64,000 bases of DNA from Erysipelotrichales bacterium (GTDB lineage Bacteria; Bacillota_I; Bacilli_A; RF39; UBA660). Below the pieces are notes generated by a model that ran no database searches, was not told the origin of the DNA, and saw only the letters and a list, made by a program, of their open reading frames with translations. Positions 32,147 through 41,000 of this stretch are shown piece by piece. Location: assembly GCA_022508565.1 (NCBI GenBank), contig JAFLUY010000001.1, forward strand, positions 213,967 to 277,966, written 5' to 3'. The position numbers and the translations under genes were made by a program. Positions within the stretch are counted from its first letter, which is position 1; each line of letters begins with the position of its first letter.

Positions 32147-34297
32147 TTACCTCCTAACAGCTACTATAAATGGAAGAGTAAGAAGTTCGTCAACAAATAA
32201 ATCTAGATCTCTTCTATTCTGAACTTTAACTAATAAATTAAAATTAATTACACCATTATGATTAAGTTCATTCATACTACTCACCGTAATATTTCTTAAT
32301 GTAGCTTTAGTTACAATATCTAAGACTTTAGGTTCATGCGTATTAGTCTCAATTACTAATTTAGAAACATATCTCTTATCATCTACCTCATTATTTTCAT
32401 TCCAGATAACTTGAACAAGTCTCTCAGTTATACCTTTCATGTTTTGACAATCACTCCTGTGAACAGTAACACCATGTCCTTTAGTAATATAACCAATAAT
32501 ATCGTCCCCCATGACAGGTTTACAGCAACTTGCTAAATTAACTAAGATATTATCACATCCTGAGACAATAACATCGTTTTTATAATTAATTTTAGGAACA
32601 GAACTTGTATTCATTATCTTATCAACTAATAAATCTTGAACATTTTTCTTATCTTCAAATAACAAATTAACTATATAAACTGGTGTATATCGTAGTGAAC
32701 CAATATTTAATAAAACCTCTTCAAAATTGTTTAATTTTAAGTCTTTAATTAATTTTTCTTGATGTTCATCAGTTAAAGCATTAGTAATGCTAATTTTTTG
32801 TCTTCTAAGTTCACGTTCTAAAAGTTCTTTACCACGAGCAACATATTCTTCCTTATCTTGCTTAGAAAAGAAAGATTTAATTTTAGCTTTTGCAGCACTA
32901 GTTTTAACAAAATTAAGCCAATCTTTATTAGGACTAGAATTTTTGTCTGTCATTATTTTGATAATATCATTATCATTTAATGCATAATCAAGTGGTACCA
33001 TTTGATCGTTAACTAAAGCACCAACTGTTGTATCTCCTACTCTTGAGTGAATTCGATATGCAAAATCTATTGGTGTAGATCCTTGCGGTAACTCTACAAC
33101 ATCACCTTTAGGTGTAAAGACATAAATAGAAGACGATAATAATTCTTCTTCTATATTATTGGCAAATGTTTGATCATCTGATACTTCATCAGAATTTGCT
33201 TCAATAGTGTTTCTAAACATTTGAAGTTTTTGCTCCATAACACTTTGAATGTTTTTAGAATTTTTTTCTTTATACGACCAGTGTGATGCAACACCATGTT
33301 CAGCAATTTCATTCATTTCTTTAGTACGAACTTGTACTTCAACTGGATAACCATTAGACCCAAATACGCCTGTGTGTAAAGACTGATATGAGTTTCCTTT
33401 AGGCATCGCAATATAATCTTTAAATCTTCTTGGAATTGGACGATATAAAGAATGAATTATACCAATAATTAAATAACAATCACTTTCTTCCTCACAAATT
33501 ATTCTAATACCAAGAATATCGTAGATATCACTCCATTTTTTACCATTAGATAATTTATTATGTAAAGACGAAACTGATTTTACTCTGCCTTTAATTTCAA
33601 ATTTTAAATTATGATCTCTTAAAACATCAGTAATTTCTTCCATCATCAGATTTAAATCTTCTTCTAATTCTTCTCTTGGAGCCGGAAGTTCGTTTTCTAT
33701 ATCAACATAAATTTCTGGTTTTAAAAATTTAAAACTTAAATCTTCTAATTCACTTTTTAATTGATTAATACCAAGTCTGTGTGCAATTGGTATTAAAACA
33801 TTCCATGTTTCTAAAGCTTTTTGCTTTTGTTTTTCCTTACTTAATCCCTCGGCAGTACGTAAATTATGAACACGACCTGCTAGTTTTAAGATGATTACTC
33901 TAACATCTTCAGATAAAGCTACAAGAACTTTTCTTAAATAAAGAGCAGACGACTCTGAATCGTCAGTTAAATGTAGATGATTAACTTTTGCTAAAGAAAC
34001 AACAATATTCTTTACATCTTCGCCAAATAATTCTTCAATCGTCTCATAATTTGAAGAACCATGATCTATTGTTTCATGTACTAAAGCAGCAACCACTGTT
34101 GCAGCATCAGTATTAAGATTAGCAACAATTATAGCAACTTCTAAAGGATGTGTAATATAAGGATCTTTATTTTTCCTTAACATCCCTTCATGCTCAAGAG
34201 ATGCAAATTTATATGCTTTTTTAATTAATTCAATTTCTTTACTTGTATATCGGTTATCTTCACATATTTGTAATAACTCATTAAATCTTTCATTCAT
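32147..34297 (-). CDS. relA: Rel (RelA/SpoT homologue): (p)ppGpp synthetase, degenerate hydrolase
   Basis: 716 residues with the long RSH layout: HD hydrolase region, synthetase, TGS (VFTPKGDVVELPQGSTPIDFAY), zinc-finger-like and ACT domains. The synthetase is intact, with DILGIRII, RFKDYIAMPKGNSYQSLHT (the RxKD form of bifunctional enzymes) and EVQVRTKEMNEIAEHG. The hydrolase is not: the HD pair reads H74-E75, the following ED is D78-H79, and the usual LADRxHN is LAGRVHN (G141). Two of four metal ligands are therefore replaced, so hydrolysis is probably weak or lost. It overlaps the comN-like gene upstream and pairs with dtd downstream. Confidence 0.94.
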   Translation of the reverse strand: MNERFNELLQICEDNRYTSKEIELIKKAYKFASLEHEGMLRKNKDPYITHPLEVAIIVANLNTDAATVVAALVHETIDHGSSNYETIEELFGEDVKNIVVSLAKVNHLHLTDDSESSALYLRKVLVALSEDVRVIILKLAGRVHNLRTAEGLSKEKQKQKALETWNVLIPIAHRLGINQLKSELEDLSFKFLKPEIYVDIENELPAPREELEEDLNLMMEEITDVLRDHNLKFEIKGRVKSVSSLHNKLSNGKKWSDIYDILGIRIICEEESDCYLIIGIIHSLYRPIPRRFKDYIAMPKGNSYQSLHTGVFGSNGYPVEVQVRTKEMNEIAEHGVASHWSYKEKNSKNIQSVMEQKLQMFRNTIEANSDEVSDDQTFANNIEEELLSSSIYVFTPKGDVVELPQGSTPIDFAYRIHSRVGDTTVGALVNDQMVPLDYALNDNDIIKIMTDKNSSPNKDWLNFVKTSAAKAKIKSFFSKQDKEEYVARGKELLERELRRQKISITNALTDEHQEKLIKDLKLNNFEEVLLNIGSLRYTPVYIVNLLFEDKKNVQDLLVDKIMNTSSVPKINYKNDVIVSGCDNILVNLASCCKPVMGDDIIGYITKGHGVTVHRSDCQNMKGITERLVQVIWNENNEVDDKRYVSKLVIETNTHEPKVLDIVTKATLRNITVSSMNELNHNGVINFNLLVKVQNRRDLDLFVDELLTLPFIVAVRR

Positions 34298-34550
34298 TAT
34301 CTTCACGTCTTTCGAATTTTTTTAAAACAAACTCCTCATATAATTTATCATCTGTATTTAAAATATCATTGACAATACTAGCTAAAGTTAGTCCTTTAGC
34401 CTTACGCCAATTATGTATTTTGTTATATTCCCATATATCTAATTCATTAACAAATTTAATACCATTTCTAACAAGTTCATTTTTTTTAGTTCTTAATGCT
34501 GGTTTTACTTTATTAAATAATTCATTTTGATTATTAAATTTATTTTCCAT
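34290..34550 (-). CDS. comN: Post-transcriptional regulator family (ComN-like) protein
   Basis: 86 residues. The pattern NGIKFVNELDIWEYNKIHNWRKAKGLTLASIVNDILN followed by a short acidic ending fits the ComN (YrzD) family, which in B. subtilis controls comE mRNA. Gene context agrees: next to relA on one side and a SpoVB-like gene on the other, as in Bacillus. ATG 34550 is preceded by AAGGTGAT. It overlaps relA by 8 bp, implying coupled translation. Confidence 0.7.
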   Translation of the reverse strand: MENKFNNQNELFNKVKPALRTKKNELVRNGIKFVNELDIWEYNKIHNWRKAKGLTLASIVNDILNTDDKLYEEFVLKKFERREDNE

Positions 34551-34627
34551 CTTAATCACCTTAATATTTTTTAAGTTTTATCATATATAATTATATAACA
34601 AATAAACTAAACTTTAAAGGAGAATTC

Positions 34628-35911
34628 ATGAAAAATATATTCTTAAAGTCAACCTTGATATTGCTTCTCGGCATTAGCGCATCAAAAGTATTAGCTTTCT
34701 TAATAAAAATAATCTTAGTAAGAACAATTGGTGATGGAATAAATATCTATTCACTAATAATGCCAACCTATTCTCTTTTAATTGCAATAACTCAACTGGG
34801 TTTACCATATGCCATATCATGTATTATGGCAAAAAATAATAATCGAGGAATACACATATTTGCAAGTATAATACCAATTGCTTTACTATTTAATATTGTT
34901 ATTATTGCTCTTATATATGTCTTTGCACCAGTACTTTCTAATAATTTACTAAAAAACCCAGATACTTATTACCCAATTATATCTATTTCATTTGTTTTAC
35001 CGTTTACAAGTATATCAGGAATAATCAAAGGTTATTACTTTGGAAAACAAAATATGTTACCAAACTCAATAAGTAATATAGTTGAACAATTAGCAAGATT
35101 AATATTATTAATAACTATTGTACCAATACTTTTAAAACATTCGGTTATTGCAGCGGTTTCAGGTTATGTAATAATATCTGCAGTATCAGAACTAGCCCAA
35201 ATAATAATATACCTTTTCTTTGCTCCTAAAAACTTAAGTTTTACTTTATCCGATTTAAAGATACGTATTCCTTTAATGAACGAAATCTTATCTATTTCTA
35301 TTCCTAGCTTATCTGGAAGATTAATTGGTAATATATGTTATTTTTTTGAACCAATAATACTAACTAACATCTTAGTATTTGTTGGATACTCAACAAATTT
35401 TATAGCAAGTGAATATGCAGTATATAACGCCTATGTCATACCAATACTTACAATGCCAACATTCTTTTCTATGGCAATAAATACAACCTTAATACCAGAA
35501 GTGTCTAAAAACTATAAAAATAAAGAATATATTCGAAAATTATTAAAAAAATGTGTTAGTATTTCTTTATTAGTTGGAGTTATCTACTGTACTTTTCTAT
35601 TCTTTAAAAGTGATCTTATATTAAATGTTTTATATAACACGAATAAAGGAATAGATTATATTAAACTTCTTGCAATATTCTTCCCTTTATTTTATATTGA
35701 AGGCCCCTTAACAAGTGCCTTACAAGGTTTAAATTTATCAAAATTTACAATGAAAACAACTTTAAAAGGTTGCATTATTAAGATTATTGTTCTATCAATA
35801 CTATCTTTCTTTAGCATAGGAATATATGGTCTGATAATTGCCGAAATAATAGATATCTTAATAGTAAATTATTTAAATACTAAAAAATTACATGAATTAA
35901 AATATATATAA
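34628..35911 (+). CDS. SpoVB-like polysaccharide/lipid flippase (MVF/PST superfamily)
   Basis: 427 residues with about 12-14 membrane helices. The start ILLLGISASKVLAFLIKIILVRTIGDGINIYSLIMPTYSLLIAITQLGLPYAIS is characteristic of the SpoVB/MurJ-like branch of the MOP flippases. Relatives move lipid-linked wall precursors across the membrane, or act in spore cortex formation (SpoVB). The length is short for SpoVB (about 520), lacking the last helices. AAAGGAG precedes the ATG. Confidence 0.85.
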   Translation: MKNIFLKSTLILLLGISASKVLAFLIKIILVRTIGDGINIYSLIMPTYSLLIAITQLGLPYAISCIMAKNNNRGIHIFASIIPIALLFNIVIIALIYVFAPVLSNNLLKNPDTYYPIISISFVLPFTSISGIIKGYYFGKQNMLPNSISNIVEQLARLILLITIVPILLKHSVIAAVSGYVIISAVSELAQIIIYLFFAPKNLSFTLSDLKIRIPLMNEILSISIPSLSGRLIGNICYFFEPIILTNILVFVGYSTNFIASEYAVYNAYVIPILTMPTFFSMAINTTLIPEVSKNYKNKEYIRKLLKKCVSISLLVGVIYCTFLFFKSDLILNVLYNTNKGIDYIKLLAIFFPLFYIEGPLTSALQGLNLSKFTMKTTLKGCIIKIIVLSILSFFSIGIYGLIIAEIIDILIVNYLNTKKLHELKYI

Positions 35912-35942
35912 AAAGAAGTTCTTCACGAACTTCTAATTTTCT
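35908..35942. terminator. Bidirectional terminator between the flippase gene and tig
   Basis: AGAAGTTC (35914-35921) pairs with GAACTTCT (35927-35934), with A/T tails on both strands. Confidence 0.75.
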
Positions 35943-37177
35943 TTTAAGATGTCGATTGCTTTATTCATTTCAACATCGTACTTAATCATTTCTTCTCCAC
36001 CAATAGCATTAACAAATTCTTCTTCACTCATGCCATAGTGTTCAGATTCTTCCTTAATCTTAGCTTTAATTTCATCTTTAGTAGAAGTGATTTTTTCTAC
36101 TTTTATAATCTCTTCAAGTAAATATCTAGTTTTTAATCTAGCAATCGCTTGTGGTTTTAAAGTTGTTCTAAAATCTTCCATTTTAGTACCAACAAGTGCT
36201 AAATATTGTTCCAAAGATGCACCTTGCATTTTTAGTTCTTGTTCAAATTGACGAGCCATTCTATCAATTTCTGATTCAATAATCTCATTATTGATATCAA
36301 CTTCCATATTATCAGTTGCTTTTCTTAATAGTTCATCAATATATTTATCTTCAACTTGATGTTCTTTTTGGTGTTCAATTTCATGTTTTACATGTGTTTC
36401 TAATTTTTCTTTTGAATCTACACCTTCAATACCTAAATCTTCAAAGAAGTCTTTATCCATTTCTGGTTCAACTCTTTCTTTAATTTCACGAACAGTAACA
36501 GTAAATTCAACGTCCTTACCTTTAAGTTCAGGTGTATAATCTTCTGGGAATTTAAGTTTTAGAACCTTCTTTTCTCCAACTTTCATTCCAATAACTCCTT
36601 CTTCGAATCCAGGAATGAATGTCTTACTACCAATTTCCAATGGATAATTAGCTCCAGTACCACCATCTAACTTCTTACCGTCAACAACACCTTCAAAGTC
36701 AATTACAGCAGTATTACCGTTTTCAACTTTACCATCTTCTTTTACAACAATTTCAGCCATGTGTTCCATGATATGATGTATTTCATGTTCAATTTCTTCA
36801 GGTTTAACTTCAATTTTATCTTTTTTAACACCTAATTTTTTATATTTACCAAGTTTAACATCAGGTCTACCAATTAAAGTAAATTTTATAGTAATACCGT
36901 CTTTATCGATTTTTTCAATTGATACATTTGGTTCACATACTATTTCCATTTTTTCATCTTTAATTACTTTTTGATATTCAGCATCAATAACTATATCAGC
37001 TGCATCCATAAATAAACTTTCAATACCAACTTTTTTTATAAATATTTCTTTAGTAACAGATCCTTTTCTAAAACCATCAATCTTAATATCTTTTTTCTTT
37101 TTATTAAACGCTTTATCGATTGCAGATTCCCAATCTTTACCTTTAACTTCTACAGTTATCTCTTTTACATTTTTCAT
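35933..37177 (-). CDS. tig: Trigger factor
   Basis: 414 residues. A ribosome-bound chaperone with three domains: the ribosome-binding N-domain with signature GFRKGSVTKEIF, a FKBP-type PPIase domain (NGNTAVIDFEGVVDGKKLDGGTG...PGFEEGVIGMKVGEKKVL) and the helical chaperone body. The signature proline of GFRxGxxP is Thr here, an unusual but tolerable change. The gene has its own consensus promoter. Confidence 0.95.
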   Translation of the reverse strand: MKNVKEITVEVKGKDWESAIDKAFNKKKKDIKIDGFRKGSVTKEIFIKKVGIESLFMDAADIVIDAEYQKVIKDEKMEIVCEPNVSIEKIDKDGITIKFTLIGRPDVKLGKYKKLGVKKDKIEVKPEEIEHEIHHIMEHMAEIVVKEDGKVENGNTAVIDFEGVVDGKKLDGGTGANYPLEIGSKTFIPGFEEGVIGMKVGEKKVLKLKFPEDYTPELKGKDVEFTVTVREIKERVEPEMDKDFFEDLGIEGVDSKEKLETHVKHEIEHQKEHQVEDKYIDELLRKATDNMEVDINNEIIESEIDRMARQFEQELKMQGASLEQYLALVGTKMEDFRTTLKPQAIARLKTRYLLEEIIKVEKITSTKDEIKAKIKEESEHYGMSEEEFVNAIGGEEMIKYDVEMNKAIDILKEN

Positions 37178-37207
37178 GTATTCGCCTCTTTCTTAAATAC
37201 TAGATGT

Positions 37208-37236
37208 ATTATATATTAAATAAATGTCTAAATCAA
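37208..37236 (-). promoter_or_regulatory. Promoter of tig
   Basis: Minus strand: TTGATT (37236-37231), 17 bp, TATAAT (37213-37208). A 9-bp inverted repeat (AAATTAAGG, 37239-37265) lies just upstream of the -35 box. Confidence 0.75.
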
Positions 37237-37263
37237 GGAAATTAAGGTTTAAAACACCTTAAT

Positions 37264-37294
37264 TTACGAAAAAAGAAGTATTTACATACTTCTT
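37264..37294 (-). terminator. Terminator of the 150-aa gene (minus strand)
   Basis: AAGAAGTA (37273-37280) pairs with TACTTCTT (37287-37294) over the stop codon, followed on the minus strand by six T. Confidence 0.8.
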
Positions 37295-37734
37295 CCCCTT
37301 TCAGTTTGATAATATAAATTGTTTTTATAATTAATAATTGCTATTTTTTGTCTTAATTGGTTATCTAAGAATGCTAGTTTGTGAATATAATCTTTATATT
37401 CTTCAACTTGCAAATATCTTTGATATTTTAATTCAACAACTGATTTTAAACGAGCCACTTCATCAAGCAAGATCATAAAATCACCTTCATCGCTTGATTC
37501 ATCATCTTGGTATAAAAAATTCATAATTATTTGTGATAAGCGATCAAATTTCTTTTCAAATTTCTTTGTAAGTAAATGATCAATCATTTCTGGTTTATAA
37601 ATTGTTACAGAGTTAACTTTAATATATGGTTTTGAATCATCATGTTTAGGTTTAAATTTATAACCTTCAAGATCATATTCCATATATATAATCTCACCAG
37701 TGTAATTATCTTTTTTAATCAAATAACTACTCAT
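37282..37734 (-). CDS. Protein of unknown function, 150 aa
   Basis: A charged soluble protein. The first 45 residues look like beta structure (SYLIKKDNYTGEIIYMEYDLEGYKFKP); the rest is helical, with a possible coiled coil near 90-135 (EVARLKSVVELKYQRYLQVEEYKDYIHKL). No family recognised. It follows trmD by 11 bp on the same strand and is probably the last gene of a rimM-trmD transcript. GGAGGTAT precedes the ATG. Confidence 0.75.
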   Translation of the reverse strand: MSSYLIKKDNYTGEIIYMEYDLEGYKFKPKHDDSKPYIKVNSVTIYKPEMIDHLLTKKFEKKFDRLSQIIMNFLYQDDESSDEGDFMILLDEVARLKSVVELKYQRYLQVEEYKDYIHKLAFLDNQLRQKIAIINYKNNLYYQTERGRSM

Positions 37735-37745
37735 TTATATACCTC

Positions 37746-38408
37746 CTACTTCATTAAATCAGGTCGTCTCTCCTGTGTTTTTTTTATTTGTTCACTTTTT
37801 CTCCATTCAGCAATATTTTTATGGTGTCCAGATAACAATACGTCGGGAACTTTATGTCCGTCATATTCATAAGGTTTCGTATATGTTGGATAATCAAGTA
37901 AATTATCATTAAAAGATTCTTCTTCATAACTTTCTTTTTTTATGACACCATCAATTAATCTAGTTACAGCATCAGAAATTACCATAGCTGGTAATTCTCC
38001 ACCGGTTAAGACATAATCCCCAATAGATACTTCGCCATCTACATAATTTAATATTCTTTCATCAATTCCTTCATAGTGCCCACATACTAATATTATATGT
38101 TTTTCTTTACTTAAATCTTGGGCAATGCTTTCTTTAAAAGGAATCCCCGCCGGAGTCATTAAATAAACCTTAGAAGTCTCAGTTTTAACTGAATTAATGG
38201 CATCAACTACAGGCTCTACCATCATGACCATTCCAGCTCCACCACCATATGGTGTATCATCGACTTGATTGTTATTTAACTTTGAAAAATCTCGAATATC
38301 TATTATTTCAAATTTAACTAGTTTTTTTTCAATTGCTCTTTTAATAATTGATTCAGACAAAAATCCATCAAACATCGATGGAAACAAAGTCAAAATACTT
38401 ATTTTCAT
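37746..38408 (-). CDS. trmD: tRNA (guanine-N1)-methyltransferase TrmD
   Basis: 220 residues, somewhat short. It makes m1G37 in tRNAs reading CNN codons and prevents +1 frameshifts. SPOUT-type motifs are clear: PYGGGAGMVMMVEPV, YLMTPAGIPFKE, LVCGHYEGIDERI and SIGDYVLTGGELPAMV. It overlaps rimM by 4 bp, the conserved rimM-trmD pair. Between this pair and ffh, rpsP and rplS, usual neighbours elsewhere, there is no link in this window. Confidence 0.96.
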   Translation of the reverse strand: MKISILTLFPSMFDGFLSESIIKRAIEKKLVKFEIIDIRDFSKLNNNQVDDTPYGGGAGMVMMVEPVVDAINSVKTETSKVYLMTPAGIPFKESIAQDLSKEKHIILVCGHYEGIDERILNYVDGEVSIGDYVLTGGELPAMVISDAVTRLIDGVIKKESYEEESFNDNLLDYPTYTKPYEYDGHKVPDVLLSGHHKNIAEWRKSEQIKKTQERRPDLMK

Positions 38409-38893
38409 AATATCAATCCCTTAGTTTCTTCAGTTACATAGATTTTTTTATTGTCTTTATCAACACACCTAATAAAATTACCTTTTATAGGTATATAATA
38501 TTTTTTTTTATTATAATCAACTTCAATAAGTGCGTTTACACCTGGAGCATAATCAATTACTTTACCCAGTATAAAATCACCTAGGATCACTTCACAACCT
38601 ATTAAATCTTCTAAAATATATTCTTCATTACTTAAATTCAAAGAATTTCTATCAATAAAGACATTTTTCCCTTTAAAAGGTAATACTTGATTTATATCAT
38701 TAAATCCTTTAATAGTAACCATATCATATCCTTTATGAACTCGATAACTAGTAATCTCATAAGGAGTAGAATCAATATAGATAAGTCCACCAATTTTGAA
38801 TACTAAGTCTTTTCTTTCAAAATCTGATTTAATTCTAAATTCACCTTTAATACCATGGGTATTAACAATTTTCCCTAAAAAAACAAAATCCAT
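38405..38893 (-). CDS. rimM: Ribosome maturation factor RimM
   Basis: 162 residues. The N-terminal barrel begins FVFLGKIVNTHGIKGEFRIKSDFE, the family hallmark, and the C-terminal PRC barrel has LIGCEVILGDFILGKVIDYAPGVNALIEV and YIPIKGNFIRCVD. RimM binds S19 and assists 30S head assembly. Translationally coupled to trmD. Confidence 0.94.
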   Translation of the reverse strand: MDFVFLGKIVNTHGIKGEFRIKSDFERKDLVFKIGGLIYIDSTPYEITSYRVHKGYDMVTIKGFNDINQVLPFKGKNVFIDRNSLNLSNEEYILEDLIGCEVILGDFILGKVIDYAPGVNALIEVDYNKKKYYIPIKGNFIRCVDKDNKKIYVTEETKGLIL

Positions 38894-38925
38894 ATATTAC
38901 CTCTTAGCCGTTTATTATAAACAAA

Positions 38926-39606
38926 TCATTCAATAATTTCAAGTATATTATCAACAATTAAATTATCACATAAATCAGTCTTTAAATTAAATTGTTCACG
39001 TGTTTTAATTAAATATCCAATCACCATTTTATCTTCTTTTAATTTTCTAATTTCTTTATCAGTAAATAAAGATAAATCAACATTTAAAAAGTCATATTTT
39101 TTTATGATATAAGGTTTTTTATAATTAAAGGAGTTAATTGTATAACCACAAATAACCTCTGGATAATTTTTATAAAACCATTTTGCTCTTTTCTTATTAT
39201 CCGTTATTATCGCGAATTGACCTTGATAATTAACTAAGTCTTCCATAACTTTCTTTTCAAGAAAAAATTTATTTATTTTACCATCTATATTAATAATTAA
39301 AGGAACAGAACCACATATTCCATCTAAAACTGATTTTAAAGTTGGTATTTGATAATTTGCCATGTATGTTAATTCATCATATGTAATCGTAGACAACTCT
39401 TGATCAACATGTAATAATCTTTTTAAATTATTATCATGAAAACAAATAATTGTTCCACAAGCTAATATTTTGACATCAATTTGAATCAAATAACCAAATT
39501 TATTAGCTCTCATCATCGATTGTAATGTATTTTCAAATATTCTTTCATTATCATAAATTCCTAAATAAGAAATAATATTGCTTTTTAGAAAACTTAAATC
39601 CTTCAT
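38926..39606 (-). CDS. GDPD-family protein, probably inactive
   Basis: 226 residues with the TIM-barrel pattern of glycerophosphodiester phosphodiesterases: ENTLQSMMRA, then IQIDVKILACGTIICFHDNNLKRL. The active-site HRG at the start is replaced by YLG (residues 14-16) and the metal-ligand Glu of the E-x-D motif is Gln, while the second catalytic His (FHD) remains. With one catalytic His-Arg pair and a metal ligand gone, classical GDPD activity is unlikely. ATG 39606 follows GGTGA; earlier starts lack one. Confidence 0.75.
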   Translation of the reverse strand: MKDLSFLKSNIISYLGIYDNERIFENTLQSMMRANKFGYLIQIDVKILACGTIICFHDNNLKRLLHVDQELSTITYDELTYMANYQIPTLKSVLDGICGSVPLIINIDGKINKFFLEKKVMEDLVNYQGQFAIITDNKKRAKWFYKNYPEVICGYTINSFNYKKPYIIKKYDFLNVDLSLFTDKEIRKLKEDKMVIGYLIKTREQFNLKTDLCDNLIVDNILEIIE

Positions 39607-39639
39607 TTTATTCACCATAATAATTATAGCAAACAAAAG

Positions 39640-39673
39640 AAAAAGATAAAACTAATTTTAACTAGTCTTATCT
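39640..39673 (-). terminator. Terminator of the TrmH-type gene (minus strand)
   Basis: A 14-bp stem with two G-U pairs (39644-39657 with 39660-39673) followed on the minus strand by TTTTT. Confidence 0.75.
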
Positions 39674-39678
39674 CGTTT

Positions 39679-40380
39679 TTATTTCTTATTTATTTCATAT
39701 AAAATTATACTTGTTGCAATAGCAACATTTAAACTTTCACAAACATCGTTCATTGGTATATATAACGTTTTATTTGCGTAACTTGCGATTTTTTGACTTA
39801 CTCCTGCTCCCTCATTACCAACAATCAAAGCATAAGGTTTATTTATATCTAAATTAGCAATATCTTCACCATTTTTTACATTAGTAGTTAATATTTCATA
39901 CCCTTTAAGATTGGATAAAACATTATTAAGATCATCAATTATATAGTTAAGATGAAAAAACATACCTTCACTACCTCGTAAAACTTTAGTATTATAGACA
40001 TCTACTGTATTATTGGATGCAATAATTGTATCTATTCCAAAAGCAACGGCACTTCTTATTATCGTTCCTAAATTGCCAGGATCCTGGATATTATCAAGAA
40101 TTAAAACATTACCTTCTATTTTTTTATCATGTTTCATTTTAGCTATACCAATTACATTAGGAACATTAGCTAAACTCGAAAGTTTTTTCATGACATTTAA
40201 ACTAACTTGTATTCCAATACTTCCATCTAATGAGAAAACTTCAACTAATAAATCATTTTTCTTGGCCTCATCTACTAAATGTTCGCCTTCAACAATAAAT
40301 AAATGAGTTTCATCACGAAATTTTTTTTGATTTAATTTTGAATAATTCTTAATTTTTTCATTATTAACTGATTCTATCAT
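39679..40380 (-). CDS. TrmH/SpoU family rRNA or tRNA 2'-O-methyltransferase
   Basis: 233 residues. An N-terminal substrate-binding domain (KFRDETHLFIVEGEHLVDEA) precedes the SPOUT catalytic domain with its three motifs: DPGNLGTIIRSA, VGNEGAGVS and CESLNVAIATSIILYE. Members methylate ribose in 23S rRNA (RlmB, AviRb-like) or tRNA; which target applies cannot be told from sequence. It follows the YgjP-type protease gene by 2 bp. Confidence 0.9.
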   Translation of the reverse strand: MIESVNNEKIKNYSKLNQKKFRDETHLFIVEGEHLVDEAKKNDLLVEVFSLDGSIGIQVSLNVMKKLSSLANVPNVIGIAKMKHDKKIEGNVLILDNIQDPGNLGTIIRSAVAFGIDTIIASNNTVDVYNTKVLRGSEGMFFHLNYIIDDLNNVLSNLKGYEILTTNVKNGEDIANLDINKPYALIVGNEGAGVSQKIASYANKTLYIPMNDVCESLNVAIATSIILYEINKK

Positions 40381-40382
40381 TT

Positions 40383-41000
40383 TTAATCCCTCAGTTCTTT
40401 TCTAGCTTTTTTATATTCTGGGTAGTGTCTTTCAACTTCAGCCCAAAAAGCAGTCGAATGATCCATATGCTCAAAGTGTGAAAGTTCATGAACAATTACA
40501 TAATCTATTAAAAATATTTTTTTATGAATTAATAAAGAATTCAATGTAACTGTCATACTACTTTTATTACACACTCCCCATCTACTCTTCATTTTTCTAA
40601 TTCTTAATCGAAATTTAGGTAGATTTGGAAATTCATGCTGATAGATATTCAATCTATCTTGAAATACTTTTAAAGAATGACGCTCTAAATATTCATTAAC
40701 AGCATCAACACTTGGCCCAAAAGCTAATTTATCTTGAAACATAACTTTTTTATACTCTACATAATCAAGTTCATTGCCTAAAAGTAATATTTTCTCTGAA
40801 GATTCAGTTCTTTTTTTAGCCTTTTTATGCATTCTTTCAAGAGATTTAACATTATCTTTTAAAAGTTTCTTTATTTCCGAATCTTTAACTCTCATGGGAC
40901 AAGTTACATATATTTGATTTTGTTCGTTGATTCTAAAATAAATATTTTTTATCTTTTTTCTTTCAACTACTACCTCTAGTTCATCACCATTAATTATCAT
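40383..41000 (-). CDS. YgjP-type (M48/DUF45) zinc metallopeptidase
   Basis: 205 residues. The zinc motif HELSH with HMDHSTAFWAEVERHYPEYKKAR behind it, and RMKSRWGVCNKSSMTVTLNSLLIH before it, are characteristic of the YgjP/DUF45 family. These are SprT-like soluble metalloproteases, often near restriction or repair genes elsewhere; substrates are poorly known. It overlaps the upstream membrane-protein gene by 4 bp. Confidence 0.9.
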   Translation of the reverse strand: MIINGDELEVVVERKKIKNIYFRINEQNQIYVTCPMRVKDSEIKKLLKDNVKSLERMHKKAKKRTESSEKILLLGNELDYVEYKKVMFQDKLAFGPSVDAVNEYLERHSLKVFQDRLNIYQHEFPNLPKFRLRIRKMKSRWGVCNKSSMTVTLNSLLIHKKIFLIDYVIVHELSHFEHMDHSTAFWAEVERHYPEYKKARKELRD

